Source of the DNA: Phormidesmis priestleyi Ana
GTDB lineage: Bacteria; Cyanobacteriota; Cyanobacteriia; Phormidesmidales; Phormidesmidaceae
Length of the DNA stretch: 64,000 nt
NCBI GenBank assembly: GCA_001314865.1
Contig: LJZR01000016.1
Coordinates: 62,001 to 126,000 of the forward strand
Direction of reading: 5' to 3'
Of the stretch, positions 28,940 to 38,086 are shown piece by piece. A model generated the notes under the pieces. It was not told the DNA's origin. It saw nothing but the letters and a program-made list of their open reading frames with translations, and made no database searches. A program made the translations under genes and the position numbers. Positions within the stretch are counted from its first letter, which is position 1. Each line of letters begins with the position of its first letter.

Positions 28940-30472
28940 TTACGACTCAGCAGTCGGCGTTGTTGCAGATGTTGCCCCTGCTGCGCCTTCTAAAGAGGAT
29001 TCTAAAACATCACTGGTCGCAGCCTTTATCTCGCCGTCCGTAGAAGAATCGTCGCTATCAAACACGAGGCGTAGTAACGGCGGCGCAATAAAGGTGGTAA
29101 CGATGACCATCACAATAATGGCTGCATCTAACGATTCTGAAAGGACGCCACTGGCTGCGCCAACACCCGCAAAGACCAACCCGACTTCGCCCCGAGGAAT
29201 CATCCCAAAGCCAACTGCCAAACGGTTTATTCCGGGCTGACCAAACACCGCATAGCCCGTAATCGTTTTACCAATAATAGCGACAATCACCAAAAAGGAG
29301 GCAATGATCAAGCCTTCCCGATTGGCTGGAACCAAAGGATTAAGTACGCTGATATCCGTTCGCGCGCCCACCGTGACAAAGAAAACCGGCACTAGCATAT
29401 CGGCAATGGGAGTGATTTGCTCCTCTAACTCTCGACGTTTGGAGGTTTCCGCCAAAATGAGTCCTGCGGCGAATGCACCGAGAATCGTTTCTAACTGAAT
29501 AGCCGCCGCAATGTAAGAGAGCACAAAGGCGAATATGAGGGAGGTAATAATCAGCTGACCTCTCGTCTGGAGTTGATCCACTAAGGAAACAAATAAGGGG
29601 CTAAGCAAACGACCCAGAAAAATCGAGCCGACCAAAAAGGCAGCTGCGCCTAAAACCAGGTAAATAACATTGGTGATTTCGATTTCGCCAGTTTTGGCAA
29701 GGCTAGCAACAACGGCTAATACGATAATGCCTAGAACATCGTCTAGCACCGCTGCGCCAATAATGATTTGGCCTTCGCGCGAGCTGAGCTGCTGCATTTC
29801 GGCCAAGACTTTAGCTGTAATGCCAATACTGGTTGCAGTGAGTGCAGCTCCTGCAAAAACTGCTGGTATCGTGGCGATATTGAAGAAGACAATTAGCCCG
29901 ACCGTACCTGCGATGAAGGGCGCAAGCACACCAATAATTGCGACAACAGCTGCCTGAGGCCCTACTTTAATGAGCTCTTTCAGGTCTGACTCTAGACCAA
30001 TCTCAAAGAGCAAAATAATCACCCCTAGTTCGGCCAAGACCGAAAGCGCCTCGCTCTCCCCGCTGAACACTCTAAGCAAGCCGTCGGGCTCCAAATGTGC
30101 TGTCATTTGAATGACATTCATTAGCGCTGAAGTGGGTACTTCTCCCCCTTCAGGGAAAACGATTAGATTGAGCGCTGAAACGCCCACGACAACACCACCG
30201 ACTAGTTCTCCAAGTACAGAGGGCAGATTGAGTCGGGCGCAGAGTTCGCCACCTACTTTGGCAGCAATAAAAACAGTGATTAAGCTCAGCAGGACGCCTG
30301 CTAGCACCAGCGAGCCAACTTCGGCTTCGTCAACTTCGGCTAGCAAGGGAAAAAGCGATGGCGAAGGGCAAATCCACAGGCCCTGAAATAAGCTCTGTAA
30401 TGCTATTGGGATACTGGCTATGGGTAGGAGCTCGTGCGCTGAAAAACCGGGTGAAAGGAGGCCGTCTATCAT
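28940..30472 (-). CDS. Monovalent cation/proton antiporter, CPA2 family (NhaS3-like)
   Basis: Integral membrane antiporter of 510 residues. After a divergent N-terminal stretch (about 1-45), the CPA2 core begins with AAKVGGELCARLNLPSVLGELVGGVVVG. The segment GVSALNLIVFPEGGE is characteristic of cyanobacterial NhaS3-type proteins. The ion-binding TM helix reads AAVLDDVLGIIVLA (two adjacent Asp, about 242-243). In Synechocystis NhaS3 is an essential thylakoid Na+/H+ antiporter. The C-terminus is a Ser/Thr/Glu-rich tail. The real start may be downstream of the first Met. Confidence 0.88.
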   Translation of the reverse strand: MIDGLLSPGFSAHELLPIASIPIALQSLFQGLWICPSPSLFPLLAEVDEAEVGSLVLAGVLLSLITVFIAAKVGGELCARLNLPSVLGELVGGVVVGVSALNLIVFPEGGEVPTSALMNVIQMTAHLEPDGLLRVFSGESEALSVLAELGVIILLFEIGLESDLKELIKVGPQAAVVAIIGVLAPFIAGTVGLIVFFNIATIPAVFAGAALTATSIGITAKVLAEMQQLSSREGQIIIGAAVLDDVLGIIVLAVVASLAKTGEIEITNVIYLVLGAAAFLVGSIFLGRLLSPLFVSLVDQLQTRGQLIITSLIFAFVLSYIAAAIQLETILGAFAAGLILAETSKRRELEEQITPIADMLVPVFFVTVGARTDISVLNPLVPANREGLIIASFLVIVAIIGKTITGYAVFGQPGINRLAVGFGMIPRGEVGLVFAGVGAASGVLSESLDAAIIVMVIVTTFIAPPLLRLVFDSDDSSTDGEIKAATSDVLESSLEGAAGATSATTPTAES

Positions 30473-30826
30473 GCCGTTTCTACTCTTGCTTCAATAAATG
30501 GGCTTGATTGTATGCGAGTGAGCTTTGTAATACGCTTTTTAGATACCGTTGTCTAATTTACATGAGTAGTCGGGATCTATTTTGTTCATTTGGGCGTAAG
30601 CCATTAATCAAGCTTGGTTAGGTTGAGACTCAAACTTCATGAGTTAACCAAGCAGACCGAATACAAGCAGGCCAAATATATTTCAACTAACCATACCAAG
30701 ACTAGATACGCTAGCCATGCTAAGTCAGTCGTACCAAACAGGCTTAGCCACTATGCTCATCTCAATAGGTCTAGCCAAACACATTTAGCCAAACACATTT
30801 AGCCAAACACATTTAGCCAGACCGGC
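30473..30826. other. Spacer with tandem repeat
   Basis: Lies between two minus-strand genes (antiporter promoter side and the nitrilase 3' end). It holds repeated AAGCAGACC/AAGCAGGCC words near 30645-30675 and the 14-bp array at 30772-30813. No gene is supported. Confidence 0.5.
30772..30813. repeat. 14-bp tandem repeat
   Basis: Three exact copies of TAGCCAAACACATT, with degenerate copies on both sides, just beyond the nitrilase stop codon. Confidence 0.9.
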
Positions 30827-31639
30827 CTAGCCAAATACTCTGTGCTGAAGCGAGGGCATTTGGCGGCGAACCTGGGCTAGCCGTGAGGGATTAATCTCGG
30901 CTAGCGCCATCCCGATGCTTTCACCTGCGTCGGCGAGTGTAATGCCCCATGGGTCAATAATCATGGCATGCCCGTGGGTTTGTCGGCGGGCGTTGTGAAA
31001 GCCCGTTTGAGCCGGGGCAATCATATAGCAGGTGTTTTCAATGGCTCTGGCCTGTAGCAACACCTGCCAGTGGTCTTTACCTGTAAAGGCTGTAAAGGCA
31101 GCTGGCACGATTAGAACTTCTGCGCCGTCTTTGGAGAGTTGGCGGTACAGCTCAGGAAAGCGCACGTCGTAGCAGACGGAAATCCCTAGATTGCCTAGCC
31201 TATCTGACTTATAGACTTCAGGTAGGCGGCTGCCGGAGGTTACGGCAACTGACTCTTGATAGGTATTGCCATCGGGTAAGTTCACATCAAATAGGTGGAC
31301 TTTGTCGTATTGCCTGAGTGCTTCGCCATTGGCATTGACGAGTAGCGCTCGGTTGTAGGTGCGGCCATCGGGAGCGGGGACCGGGTAACCACCGCCTAGC
31401 AGGGTGATGCGATAGCGCTGGGCCATCGTTTTGATAAATTTTTCGCTGGCCACAGAGATCTCTTCTGCGCGGCTAAATTTGGCTTTTTCATCACCCAAAA
31501 AGGAAAAATTTTCGGGGAGCGTAATCAGCTCAGCGCCGCGACGGGTGGCTAAGTCAATTAGCTCTTCAGCCTGGGCCAGGTTTTCACCTAGGTTAGGCAC
31601 ACTGGTCATTTGTAGCGCAGCCGCCAGGTAGGGCTTCAT
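30827..31639 (-). CDS. Nitrilase-superfamily amidase (Nit1/omega-amidase-like)
   Basis: Carbon-nitrogen hydrolase of 270 residues with the catalytic Glu-Lys-Cys triad visible: Glu in LPENFSFLG (about 42), Lys in YDKVHLFDV (about 113) and Cys in ISVCYDVRFPELYR (about 154). This pattern and length match the Nit1/YafV group, whose members hydrolyse deaminated glutathione or omega-amides as metabolite repair enzymes. Cytoplasmic, single gene. The precise substrate is not set by sequence. Confidence 0.88.
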   Translation of the reverse strand: MKPYLAAALQMTSVPNLGENLAQAEELIDLATRRGAELITLPENFSFLGDEKAKFSRAEEISVASEKFIKTMAQRYRITLLGGGYPVPAPDGRTYNRALLVNANGEALRQYDKVHLFDVNLPDGNTYQESVAVTSGSRLPEVYKSDRLGNLGISVCYDVRFPELYRQLSKDGAEVLIVPAAFTAFTGKDHWQVLLQARAIENTCYMIAPAQTGFHNARRQTHGHAMIIDPWGITLADAGESIGMALAEINPSRLAQVRRQMPSLQHRVFG

Positions 31640-31887
31640 AGGTCTTTTCGATATGCGCAGAACAGGTTTTTAATTGTACGGGGTAACTGCGTCAGGGAAT
31701 AGTGTGTGTACGAGGATAATTGTTTTGACCTATTGTGAGCGGCCTATTGTAATCGGTGTGCCTACTGTATGCAGTCAGGCTGTTACGCAATAGTTTTATA
31801 ATTTTATTGAGATATTGACAAATGTGGTATTGACAAATTGCATGGAGGCGGGGTGGATTGGGAGAAGCCAGGGAAAGGGTGGCTGCG

Positions 31888-33075
31888 ATGGTAACGCCAA
31901 CGGTTCAAGAGTTAGATCAAACCCAGAGGGCGATTGAGGCTCATTTGGCAGCGGTGCGATCGCACCCCGATCAGCGACCCAATGCGCATCCCTACTATCG
32001 CTTTCATCCGGCAGGCGAGCCAATTCATGGCACGGTGATGATTTTTCATGGGTTCAGTATGCGGCCACATCAGATGTGGCGGCTAGCAAACTATTTATTT
32101 GACAACGGCTTTAACATTTATCAGCTGACGTTGGCAGGGCATGACCGCCTAAACCCTGCCAAAAACTGGCCGCAGATAGACTTAAAACCAGAGTATGCTG
32201 AGCCGCTGATGCAAAAAGTGCAACAGGATGCGGTGCTGCGAGCGGCGATTGTGCAAAAGGCTCAAAGCGGTGGCGTGGTGATCGGTCAGCAGCGAGCCTT
32301 GCTCCAGCGACTGTTTATGATCGCTCCTGAAATGCAAGACTTTGCCAGTGCGATCGCCCAACCCAACCATCCCGACTTTGATCGCTACTTCACCTCAACT
32401 CACCGCGCCTTTTTAGCCGATGCCCAACAGCGGTTAGAGGAGCTATCTGCCCTACCTGGGCCAATTTATGCCGTGGGGCTATCGGTAGGTGGGGCGACCG
32501 CATTAGGCTTGGCCAGCAGCGTCCCAGAACGCATCGAAAAAGTCGTCGCCTACTCGCCGCTATTGAAAATTATTGGCGAAAACAGACGACAGTTTGTCCA
32601 ACTCACTGGCCCGTTAGATATTAACGAAACCGGCTGGGATCCAGCCCTCCAGTTTCCCGTCGGAGCACTCACCGCAGCTGACTACTTTGGCAGCGAAGTG
32701 CGCTCAAAAGACAGTATTAAACGGCTAAAATCAACCCCTGTTTTCATTGCACTCACAGAAAACGAAGATGCTGCTGATATAGACGCCAGCGAAATATTTT
32801 TTGCTGATTTAGCTACTTCAAATGCCGCAGACTCAGAGACTGCAAAAACCAAAGAACAGCCGCCGCGCTGGCTATATAAGTATCCAGCGCCAGCCATGGT
32901 GCCTCACGCAATGGTAGATCCCACCGAGGTCAGTCAGGGAATGCGTAATCTGTTCTGGCAAAGCCTCTACCAGGAAACGCTGCGTTTCTTGAAGAAGGGT
33001 GAAGTAAACATAAACAATTTAGAACGTCTGAGTCAGGATGAAGCACTGCCGCTCGTGCCGCCAGTCACCAGTTAA
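31888..33075 (+). CDS. Alpha/beta hydrolase fold protein
   Basis: Protein of about 395 residues with an alpha/beta hydrolase core. The strand/oxyanion region is VMIFHGFSMRPHQMWRLA (about 55-72), followed by the nucleophile elbow AVGLSVGGATALGLA (about 205, Ser), and a late His in VPHAMVDP is a candidate catalytic base. The long insertion between them (about 95-190) is unusual for the small lipases and would form a large lid. No signal peptide, so probably cytoplasmic. The ATG at 31888 is preferred over an in-frame TTG at 31858. Substrate unknown; esterase or lipase activity is only a guess. Confidence 0.8.
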   Translation: MVTPTVQELDQTQRAIEAHLAAVRSHPDQRPNAHPYYRFHPAGEPIHGTVMIFHGFSMRPHQMWRLANYLFDNGFNIYQLTLAGHDRLNPAKNWPQIDLKPEYAEPLMQKVQQDAVLRAAIVQKAQSGGVVIGQQRALLQRLFMIAPEMQDFASAIAQPNHPDFDRYFTSTHRAFLADAQQRLEELSALPGPIYAVGLSVGGATALGLASSVPERIEKVVAYSPLLKIIGENRRQFVQLTGPLDINETGWDPALQFPVGALTAADYFGSEVRSKDSIKRLKSTPVFIALTENEDAADIDASEIFFADLATSNAADSETAKTKEQPPRWLYKYPAPAMVPHAMVDPTEVSQGMRNLFWQSLYQETLRFLKKGEVNINNLERLSQDEALPLVPPVTS

Positions 33076-33297
33076 GGTTACGTTCTTGGGTCTGGCCTGG
33101 CTTATCCCTACTTTTTCGGGGTAGCCCCTTGACACAGGGGGCTTTAGGTCGCGACAATGTATACTCTCGTAAATGTTCGTTCTCACTAATACTGCTCGGA
33201 TCAGGTGAAAAGACACTATTGAGGTAGATTTTGGCTGACGCCTTTTATCTATACCCATAGCCGCCTACCTGTACGGCACTCAAGAAAATAAGGAATT

Positions 33298-33642
33298 ATG
33301 GCTTACGCAATTATTGCAGCTGGGGGCACTCAGCTCCGGGTAGAACCCGGTCGTTTCTATGACATCAACCGATTGCCCGTAGAGGCTGACGAAACCATCA
33401 CCATCGACAATGTGCTGATGGTTGAGAACGGTGGTGACATTAGCATTGGTACACCTTTGGTAGAAGGCGCAACGGTTAGCGGTACTATTGTCAGCCACTT
33501 GCGCGGCAAAAAGGTCATTGTGTACAAAATGCAGCCCAAGAAAAAGACTCGCAAAAAGCAGGGTCACCGCCAAGAGCTGACTCGGGTGATGATTGACTCT
33601 ATTACCATAGGCGGTAAGACAATCACGGCTGAGCAAGATTAG
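33298..33642 (+). CDS. rplU: 50S ribosomal protein L21
   Basis: Ribosomal protein of 114 residues. Family signatures are MAYAIIAAGGTQLRV at the N-terminus and KVIVYKMQPKKKTRKKQGHRQELT near the centre, split here at KPKK-type basic runs, ending with ITIGGKT. AAGGAA precedes the ATG at a normal distance. rpmA follows 160 bp downstream, the usual bacterial pairing. A stem AGCCCCTTGACACAGGGGGCT at 33122-33142 just upstream could be an upstream terminator or part of the leader. Confidence 0.96.
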   Translation: MAYAIIAAGGTQLRVEPGRFYDINRLPVEADETITIDNVLMVENGGDISIGTPLVEGATVSGTIVSHLRGKKVIVYKMQPKKKTRKKQGHRQELTRVMIDSITIGGKTITAEQD

Positions 33643-33713
33643 ACTCAAGGCAAACCCAGACTAAGGCAAACCTAGACGAAGGCAAAGCTAGACGAAGGCA
33701 AAGCTAGACCAAG
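33643..33713. repeat. 16-bp tandem repeat between rplU and rpmA
   Basis: About four copies of a 16-bp unit (AAGGCAAAGCTAGACG and variants) occupy the spacer of the ribosomal operon, widening it well beyond the usual distance. Confidence 0.88.
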
Positions 33714-33802
33714 ATTGAGAAAATGAGCAGTCTTTGATTAGCAGTCTTGAATCGGACAGTCTTTAATTAGATATAGAGCAACCAAAGGAGAATATTGAAG
33801 TC

Positions 33803-34063
33803 ATGGCACATAAGAAGGGTACCGGTAGTACAAGAAACGGTCGCGACTCTAACGCACAGCGACTAGGCGTGAAAAAATATGGCGGCGAGCAGGTAATTGC
33901 CGGTAACATTTTGGTGCGTCAGCGTGGTACTAAGTACCATATGGGCAATAACGTCGGTATCGGCGGAGACTATACGCTGTTTGCTTTAATTGATGGCGTT
34001 GTCAAGTTTGAGCGGAAGGGTAAAAACCGCAAACAGGTGAGCGTCTACTCGGCTTCTGTTTAG
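33803..34063 (+). CDS. rpmA: 50S ribosomal protein L27
   Basis: Ribosomal protein of 86 residues that starts directly [22 protein letters not shown], without the N-terminal extension that firmicute L27 proteins cleave off. It reaches into the peptidyl-transferase centre. GGAG lies upstream of the start. A terminator hairpin follows at 34111-34144, ending the rplU-rpmA operon. Confidence 0.97.
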   Translation: MAHKKGTGSTRNGRDSNAQRLGVKKYGGEQVIAGNILVRQRGTKYHMGNNVGIGGDYTLFALIDGVVKFERKGKNRKQVSVYSASV

Positions 34064-34110
34064 CGATTTATGCGCTTAACAAGCGCTAGATGAACGATTT
34101 TTAAAACGCA

Positions 34111-34144
34111 AAAGCTCGCTATTTCTAAGGATTTAGCGAGCTTT
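34111..34144 (+). terminator. Terminator of rplU-rpmA
   Basis: Stem AAAGCTCGCT / AGCGAGCTTT with a 14-base loop, followed by T-rich sequence. Confidence 0.8.
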
Positions 34145-34334
34145 TACATTTTTGCTCCATGCATTTTTGCTCCATGCATTTTTGCTTTATCTCTGAGTGC
34201 CTATCTCCTAGCTATATATCTACAGCATATCTACAGCACTCACTTTGTTGAAGACTCTACATCGACTGACATCTGGATAGAAAAAGAGCCCAGCGAATAG
34301 CTGCCTTTTTTACGAAAAGTTAAAAAAGAGTAGA

Positions 34335-34781
34335 CTAACCAAGCGTTTTAGGCGCTTGCGCATCGCTTACAAGTTCAAAGCTGTCGGCAACGGCCTGCGG
34401 GATAGACAACGGCTTACCTGTTTGCGCATCGACAAAAACCCAGTCAGTTTCACATTGGGCGAGTATGGCCTGGTCGGCGACTCGGAAGAAGGTGTATTTT
34501 CGCTGCGATCGCACTTTTTTTATCTCAGAAATCCAAGTGAGAATCGCCAGCTGCTCACCTTCAAAAGCCGCACGTAAATACTCTATACGGTGAGACCGTA
34601 CAACCCAGGTTGCGCCCACGGCATTGGTTTGGCGAGTGCAGGGCGTGTGGTGGGCATGCGCAATCGATGCTGCCTGCATCCAGCGTACATACTCTACGTT
34701 ATTGAGATGACCATTTTCATCAATTGCCGAAGCGGGTACGGTCACGTCATAACGATAAATCGCCAATGCAGCCTCAGACAT
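34335..34781 (-). CDS. Acyl-CoA thioesterase, hot-dog fold (4HBT/YbgC type)
   Basis: Hot-dog thioesterase of 148 residues. The signature VPASAIDENGHLNNVEYVRW (about 15-34) holds the catalytic Asp-x-x-Gly-His-x-Asn pattern. The rest follows the fold: a central helix, then YLRAAFEGEQLAILTW, a WVF-DAQTGKP strand, and a polar tail. It would hydrolyse acyl-CoA or acyl-ACP; chain length or DHNA-CoA activity cannot be decided. It lies downstream of ndhD across a terminator, so it is probably its own unit. Confidence 0.85.
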   Translation of the reverse strand: MSEAALAIYRYDVTVPASAIDENGHLNNVEYVRWMQAASIAHAHHTPCTRQTNAVGATWVVRSHRIEYLRAAFEGEQLAILTWISEIKKVRSQRKYTFFRVADQAILAQCETDWVFVDAQTGKPLSIPQAVADSFELVSDAQAPKTLG

Positions 34782-34796
34782 AAGCCCATAAAAAAT

Positions 34797-34838
34797 AACA
34801 GCGTTGCTACCCTAGCAAAAGCCGGGAACAACGCTGCT
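34797..34838 (-). terminator. Terminator downstream of ndhD
   Basis: On the minus strand, GCAGCGTTG pairs with CAACGCTG around an 18-22-base loop that itself contains a small stem, followed by TTATTTTTTAT. Confidence 0.75.
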
Positions 34839-34880
34839 ATTTTGTTTTGATAATCGCCTTTAGATAATTGCCAGTTGCTA

Positions 34881-34949
34881 GCAGCAGAAGTCAGTCGCAG
34901 AAGTCAGTCGCAGAAGTCAGGCGCTGAAGTCAGGCGCTGAAATCAGTCG
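34881..34949. repeat. 13-bp tandem repeat after ndhD
   Basis: Five copies of a 13-bp unit (CGCAGAAGTCAGT and close variants) abut the ndhD stop codon. Confidence 0.88.
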
Positions 34950-36539
34950 CTACAAAGACGGCGCAATAATTTGCTCCGCACCTGGCATCATCATCACCTT
35001 AGAGAGCGGTGCGGCATCTGGTACATCCGGCAGTGTCGTCTGAATCCGAGCGGCCACCTGTACCGTTTTAGCGCTGTAGGTTTGAATCGCTACCTTAGGA
35101 TACAAACCAATGCCAATGATGGGAACCAGTAAGCAAACAGCGACAAATGCCTCACGCGGCAAAATTTCCCAGGAACTATCCTTGGGCAGTTTTACCTCAC
35201 CCTGCTCACCGTAAAAAATGTTACGCAGCATCGAGAGCAGATATATCGGCGAGAGCACCACGCCAACCGCCGCTAGCAGCACCACACCCGCCTTAAAAAA
35301 GACGTTATAAGCATCACTGGTCGCCATCCCTAAAAACACCGTGATTTCAGCAATGAAGCCACTCATCCCCGGCAGAGCTAGCGACGCCATCGCCCCAGCG
35401 GTGAAAAAGGCAAACGCGATTGGCATGGCTTTACCCAGCCCACCCATTTTTTCCATAGATAGCGTGTGTGTGCGTTCGTAAGCTACCCCCGAAAGGAAAA
35501 ACAGCACTGCCGCAACCAGTCCATGAGAGATCATTTGCAGCATTGCACCGCTCATACCGAGCGAGTTAAAGGCCGCTAAGCCCACTAGCACAAAGCCCAT
35601 ATGCGCAATAGAGGAGTAAGCCATTCGCCGCTTTAAATTGTCTTGCGCAAAGGCCGTCAGCGAGGCATACACAATGTTAATCACGCCCAGTACCGCTAGC
35701 ACAGGCGCGAAGTAAAGATGGGCATCTGGCAGGATAGAAATATTCATCCGAATCAGGCCATAGCCCGCCATTTTTAACAAGACGCCGGCTAAGATCATTG
35801 AGACTGGAGCAGGTGCCTCGCTGTGGGCATCAGGTAGCCAGGTATGCAGCGGAAAAATGGGCAGCTTTGCGCCGAAGGCGATGAGCAAGCCCAGATAGCA
35901 AATTAGTTGGAAGGGCAATGAGTATTCTTTGGCCGCTAGCTCGCTGAGGTTAAAGCTAAAGCCACCCGCGCTAAAGGCTAGCGCCAGCGCCACTACTAGA
36001 ATAAAGACCGAGCAGGTTGCCGTGTAAATGATAAACTTGGTGGCTGCGTACTGTCTTTTTTGCCCGCCCCAAATGGAGATCAGCAGGTACACCGGCACCA
36101 GTTCTAGCTCCCACATGATGAAAAACAGCATCATGTCCTGAGCTAAAAATACGCCGAGCTGGGCGCTAAATATCAGCAGCATTAGCGAATAGTACAGACG
36201 CGGCTTTAGCTTGATATTCCAAGAGGCAATAATGGCTAGCGTGGTCACTAAACCACTGAGTAAAACTAGCGGGAAAGACAGGCCATCGACTGCCAACGAC
36301 CAGCTCAGGCCAAACTGAGGAATCCAAGAAAACTCTTCGACGAGCTGAAGCCCTGCGCTCCCAAGCTCATACTGAGTTGTAAATACATAGAGAATTAAGC
36401 CAAATTCGGCAAGGCTCGCTCCTAGTGCATACCAGCGAATGGTTTTACCGTCTTCATCTGGCAGCACCGGGATGGGCATAGCGGCCAAGAGCGGAAAAAT
36501 GACTAGGAACGTCAGCCACGGAAATTGTTCACCGATCAT
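34950..36539 (-). CDS. ndhD: NAD(P)H-quinone oxidoreductase chain 4 (NdhD)
   Basis: Membrane proton-pumping subunit of the cyanobacterial NDH-1 complex, 529 residues with about 14 TM helices. Signatures include [18 protein letters not shown] (about 140-157), [18 protein letters not shown]-type sequence here read as [21 protein letters not shown], and [14 protein letters not shown]. The length and N-terminus ([13 protein letters not shown]) fit the D1/D2 type that works in respiration and cyclic electron flow, rather than the CO2-uptake D3/D4 types. ndhF is not adjacent. Confidence 0.95.
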   Translation of the reverse strand: MIGEQFPWLTFLVIFPLLAAMPIPVLPDEDGKTIRWYALGASLAEFGLILYVFTTQYELGSAGLQLVEEFSWIPQFGLSWSLAVDGLSFPLVLLSGLVTTLAIIASWNIKLKPRLYYSLMLLIFSAQLGVFLAQDMMLFFIMWELELVPVYLLISIWGGQKRQYAATKFIIYTATCSVFILVVALALAFSAGGFSFNLSELAAKEYSLPFQLICYLGLLIAFGAKLPIFPLHTWLPDAHSEAPAPVSMILAGVLLKMAGYGLIRMNISILPDAHLYFAPVLAVLGVINIVYASLTAFAQDNLKRRMAYSSIAHMGFVLVGLAAFNSLGMSGAMLQMISHGLVAAVLFFLSGVAYERTHTLSMEKMGGLGKAMPIAFAFFTAGAMASLALPGMSGFIAEITVFLGMATSDAYNVFFKAGVVLLAAVGVVLSPIYLLSMLRNIFYGEQGEVKLPKDSSWEILPREAFVAVCLLVPIIGIGLYPKVAIQTYSAKTVQVAARIQTTLPDVPDAAPLSKVMMMPGAEQIIAPSL

Positions 36540-36941
36540 TAAAATTCACGCAATTTCGATAGCGACAAAGGCGCAGTCATGCCGAAAAAGAAGGGTCTAG
36601 TTGAGGTCTAGCTCAAGGGGCCTAGGTCGAGAGTGTAGTTCGAGGTCTAGCGCAGAGCTCAGATTTTGGACTAGGCGAAACTAACGGACGGGCAATAAGC
36701 ATTAGTACTTACCGTGAATGCGCCCACAGGACAGTATACAAAACTTAACCAACCTTTGATAAGAAAGTATTCCCTAGAGGATAAATAACTTATGTTGATG
36801 GGCTTGTCTAATAAAATTTACACGTTTTCTGCTGTTTTACGATAGTCCTGAAATAAAGAATACAGGTTGCAAAAATAGCTTTGAACGGTAGGCATGACCG
36901 TATCACAACCAATTGCAGATTGCTTGATAAGTTTGTTGTCA
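36540..36941. other. Spacer between thrB and ndhD, no gene seen
   Basis: Should contain the ndhD promoter. It includes repeated GAGGTCTAGC/GGCCTAGGTCGAG words near 36600-36650. Short frames on the minus strand run into thrB and are not supported. Confidence 0.45.
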
Positions 36942-37868
36942 TTAGGCGGTGGTGACTGCTGCCCCGGTAGTGTTGAGGGTTAGGCAGTGTGCCTGCGCTG
37001 CGAAAGGTTGTGGCGCCCAAGCCAATGCTAAGGCCTCTCGTACGGGCTCTGCGGCCTCGGGTGGGCAAAGAGCGAGCAGCGTTGGCCCTGCGCCGCTAAT
37101 GACAAGTCCCCAAGCGCCAGCTTTGAGGGCTGCGCGGTGGGCCTCGTCATAACCGGGGATGAGCTTTTTGCGGTAGGGCTGATGGATGCGATCGCTCATT
37201 CCCCCTCTAATCCAATCACCATTGCCGGTTGCAATTCCCTGTAGCAGCAGCGCCATATGCGACGTATTAAAAATGGCATCCGCCCGGCTGTATCGAGCCG
37301 GCAGCACTCGTCGGGCATCGGCGGTGGAAAGCTCAAATTCTGGAATAATCACCACTGGCACTACGGACTCATGCCAAGGCAAATCGCAAATTTGCAGCCA
37401 GCCGTTTGTGAGGACCGCCAGCCTTGCGCCGCCTAACAAAGCCGGTACCACATTGTCGGGATGACCTTCGAGTTCATTGGCTAGAGCCGCGAGATCTGCT
37501 TCACTAAGCGGCGAGCCAGCCAAGGCATTTGCGCCCATAATGCCGCCGACTATCGCGGTTGACGAACTGCCCAGTCCGCGCGAGAGCGGCACACCCAGAC
37601 TAATTTTGATATGGACAGGCGGCGCAGCTAGTCCCATGCGCTCATAGCACTTGAGGTAGGCCCGATAGACCAGATTATTGGGCCCGGAATTGACCCGACT
37701 TGCCTCTGTGCCTTCTATCGAAATTTGAAACGGTTCACTATCAGAGAGCGGAGTAAACGGGGTAAATTGAAAACGATTGTAAAGACTCAGGGCAGCTCCT
37801 AAGCAGTCGAAACCGGGGCCGATATTGGCAGTGGTCGCAGGAACCGTAACGGTGACGGAAGAAAGCAC
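36942..37868 (-). CDS. thrB: Homoserine kinase
   Basis: GHMP-family kinase of 308 residues that phosphorylates homoserine in threonine biosynthesis. The ATP-binding motif VPLSRGLGSSSTAIVGG lies at about 93-109. The N-terminus VTVPATTANIGPGFDCLGAAL is the classic ThrB signature, and GAWGLVISGAGPTLLAL the C-terminal one. thrS, encoding threonyl-tRNA synthetase, lies upstream on the same strand after a 218-bp repeat-bearing spacer; co-transcription is possible but not shown. Confidence 0.96.
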   Translation of the reverse strand: MLSSVTVTVPATTANIGPGFDCLGAALSLYNRFQFTPFTPLSDSEPFQISIEGTEASRVNSGPNNLVYRAYLKCYERMGLAAPPVHIKISLGVPLSRGLGSSSTAIVGGIMGANALAGSPLSEADLAALANELEGHPDNVVPALLGGARLAVLTNGWLQICDLPWHESVVPVVIIPEFELSTADARRVLPARYSRADAIFNTSHMALLLQGIATGNGDWIRGGMSDRIHQPYRKKLIPGYDEAHRAALKAGAWGLVISGAGPTLLALCPPEAAEPVREALALAWAPQPFAAQAHCLTLNTTGAAVTTA

Positions 37869-37888
37869 GAGAGCAGCAGTCCTTTAGC

Positions 37889-37955
37889 GCAAGGTTGAAA
37901 AGGCTAGAGCAAGGTTGAAAGGCTAGAGCAAGGTTGAAAGGCTAGAGCAAGATTA
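37889..37955. repeat. 19-bp tandem repeat between thrS and thrB
   Basis: About three and a half copies of GCAAGGTTGAAAGGCTAGA, with one base of length variation in the first copy. Confidence 0.9.
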
Positions 37956-38086
37956 GAAGGCGCAACGTCAATCAAGACAAATGAAAATAAATTAAAGTAA
38001 TTCTCGCCATTGTTATAGGCGTCGATGTAATTTCCACATCTCAAAGCGTAATTTGTCAGAAAAAAAGCAATCAAAAGGCGTCAGGG

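Noticed and set aside
33122-33142. L21 leader regulatory RNA
   Set aside because: Only a simple GC-rich stem is visible; it could equally be a terminator of the previous gene, so no leader was called.
33280-33648. Minus-strand frame across rplU
   Set aside because: It is antisense to a ribosomal protein gene with a clear start and ribosome-binding site.
36808-37152. Short frames at the thrB end
   Set aside because: They overlap the conserved thrB C-terminus in other frames or strand.
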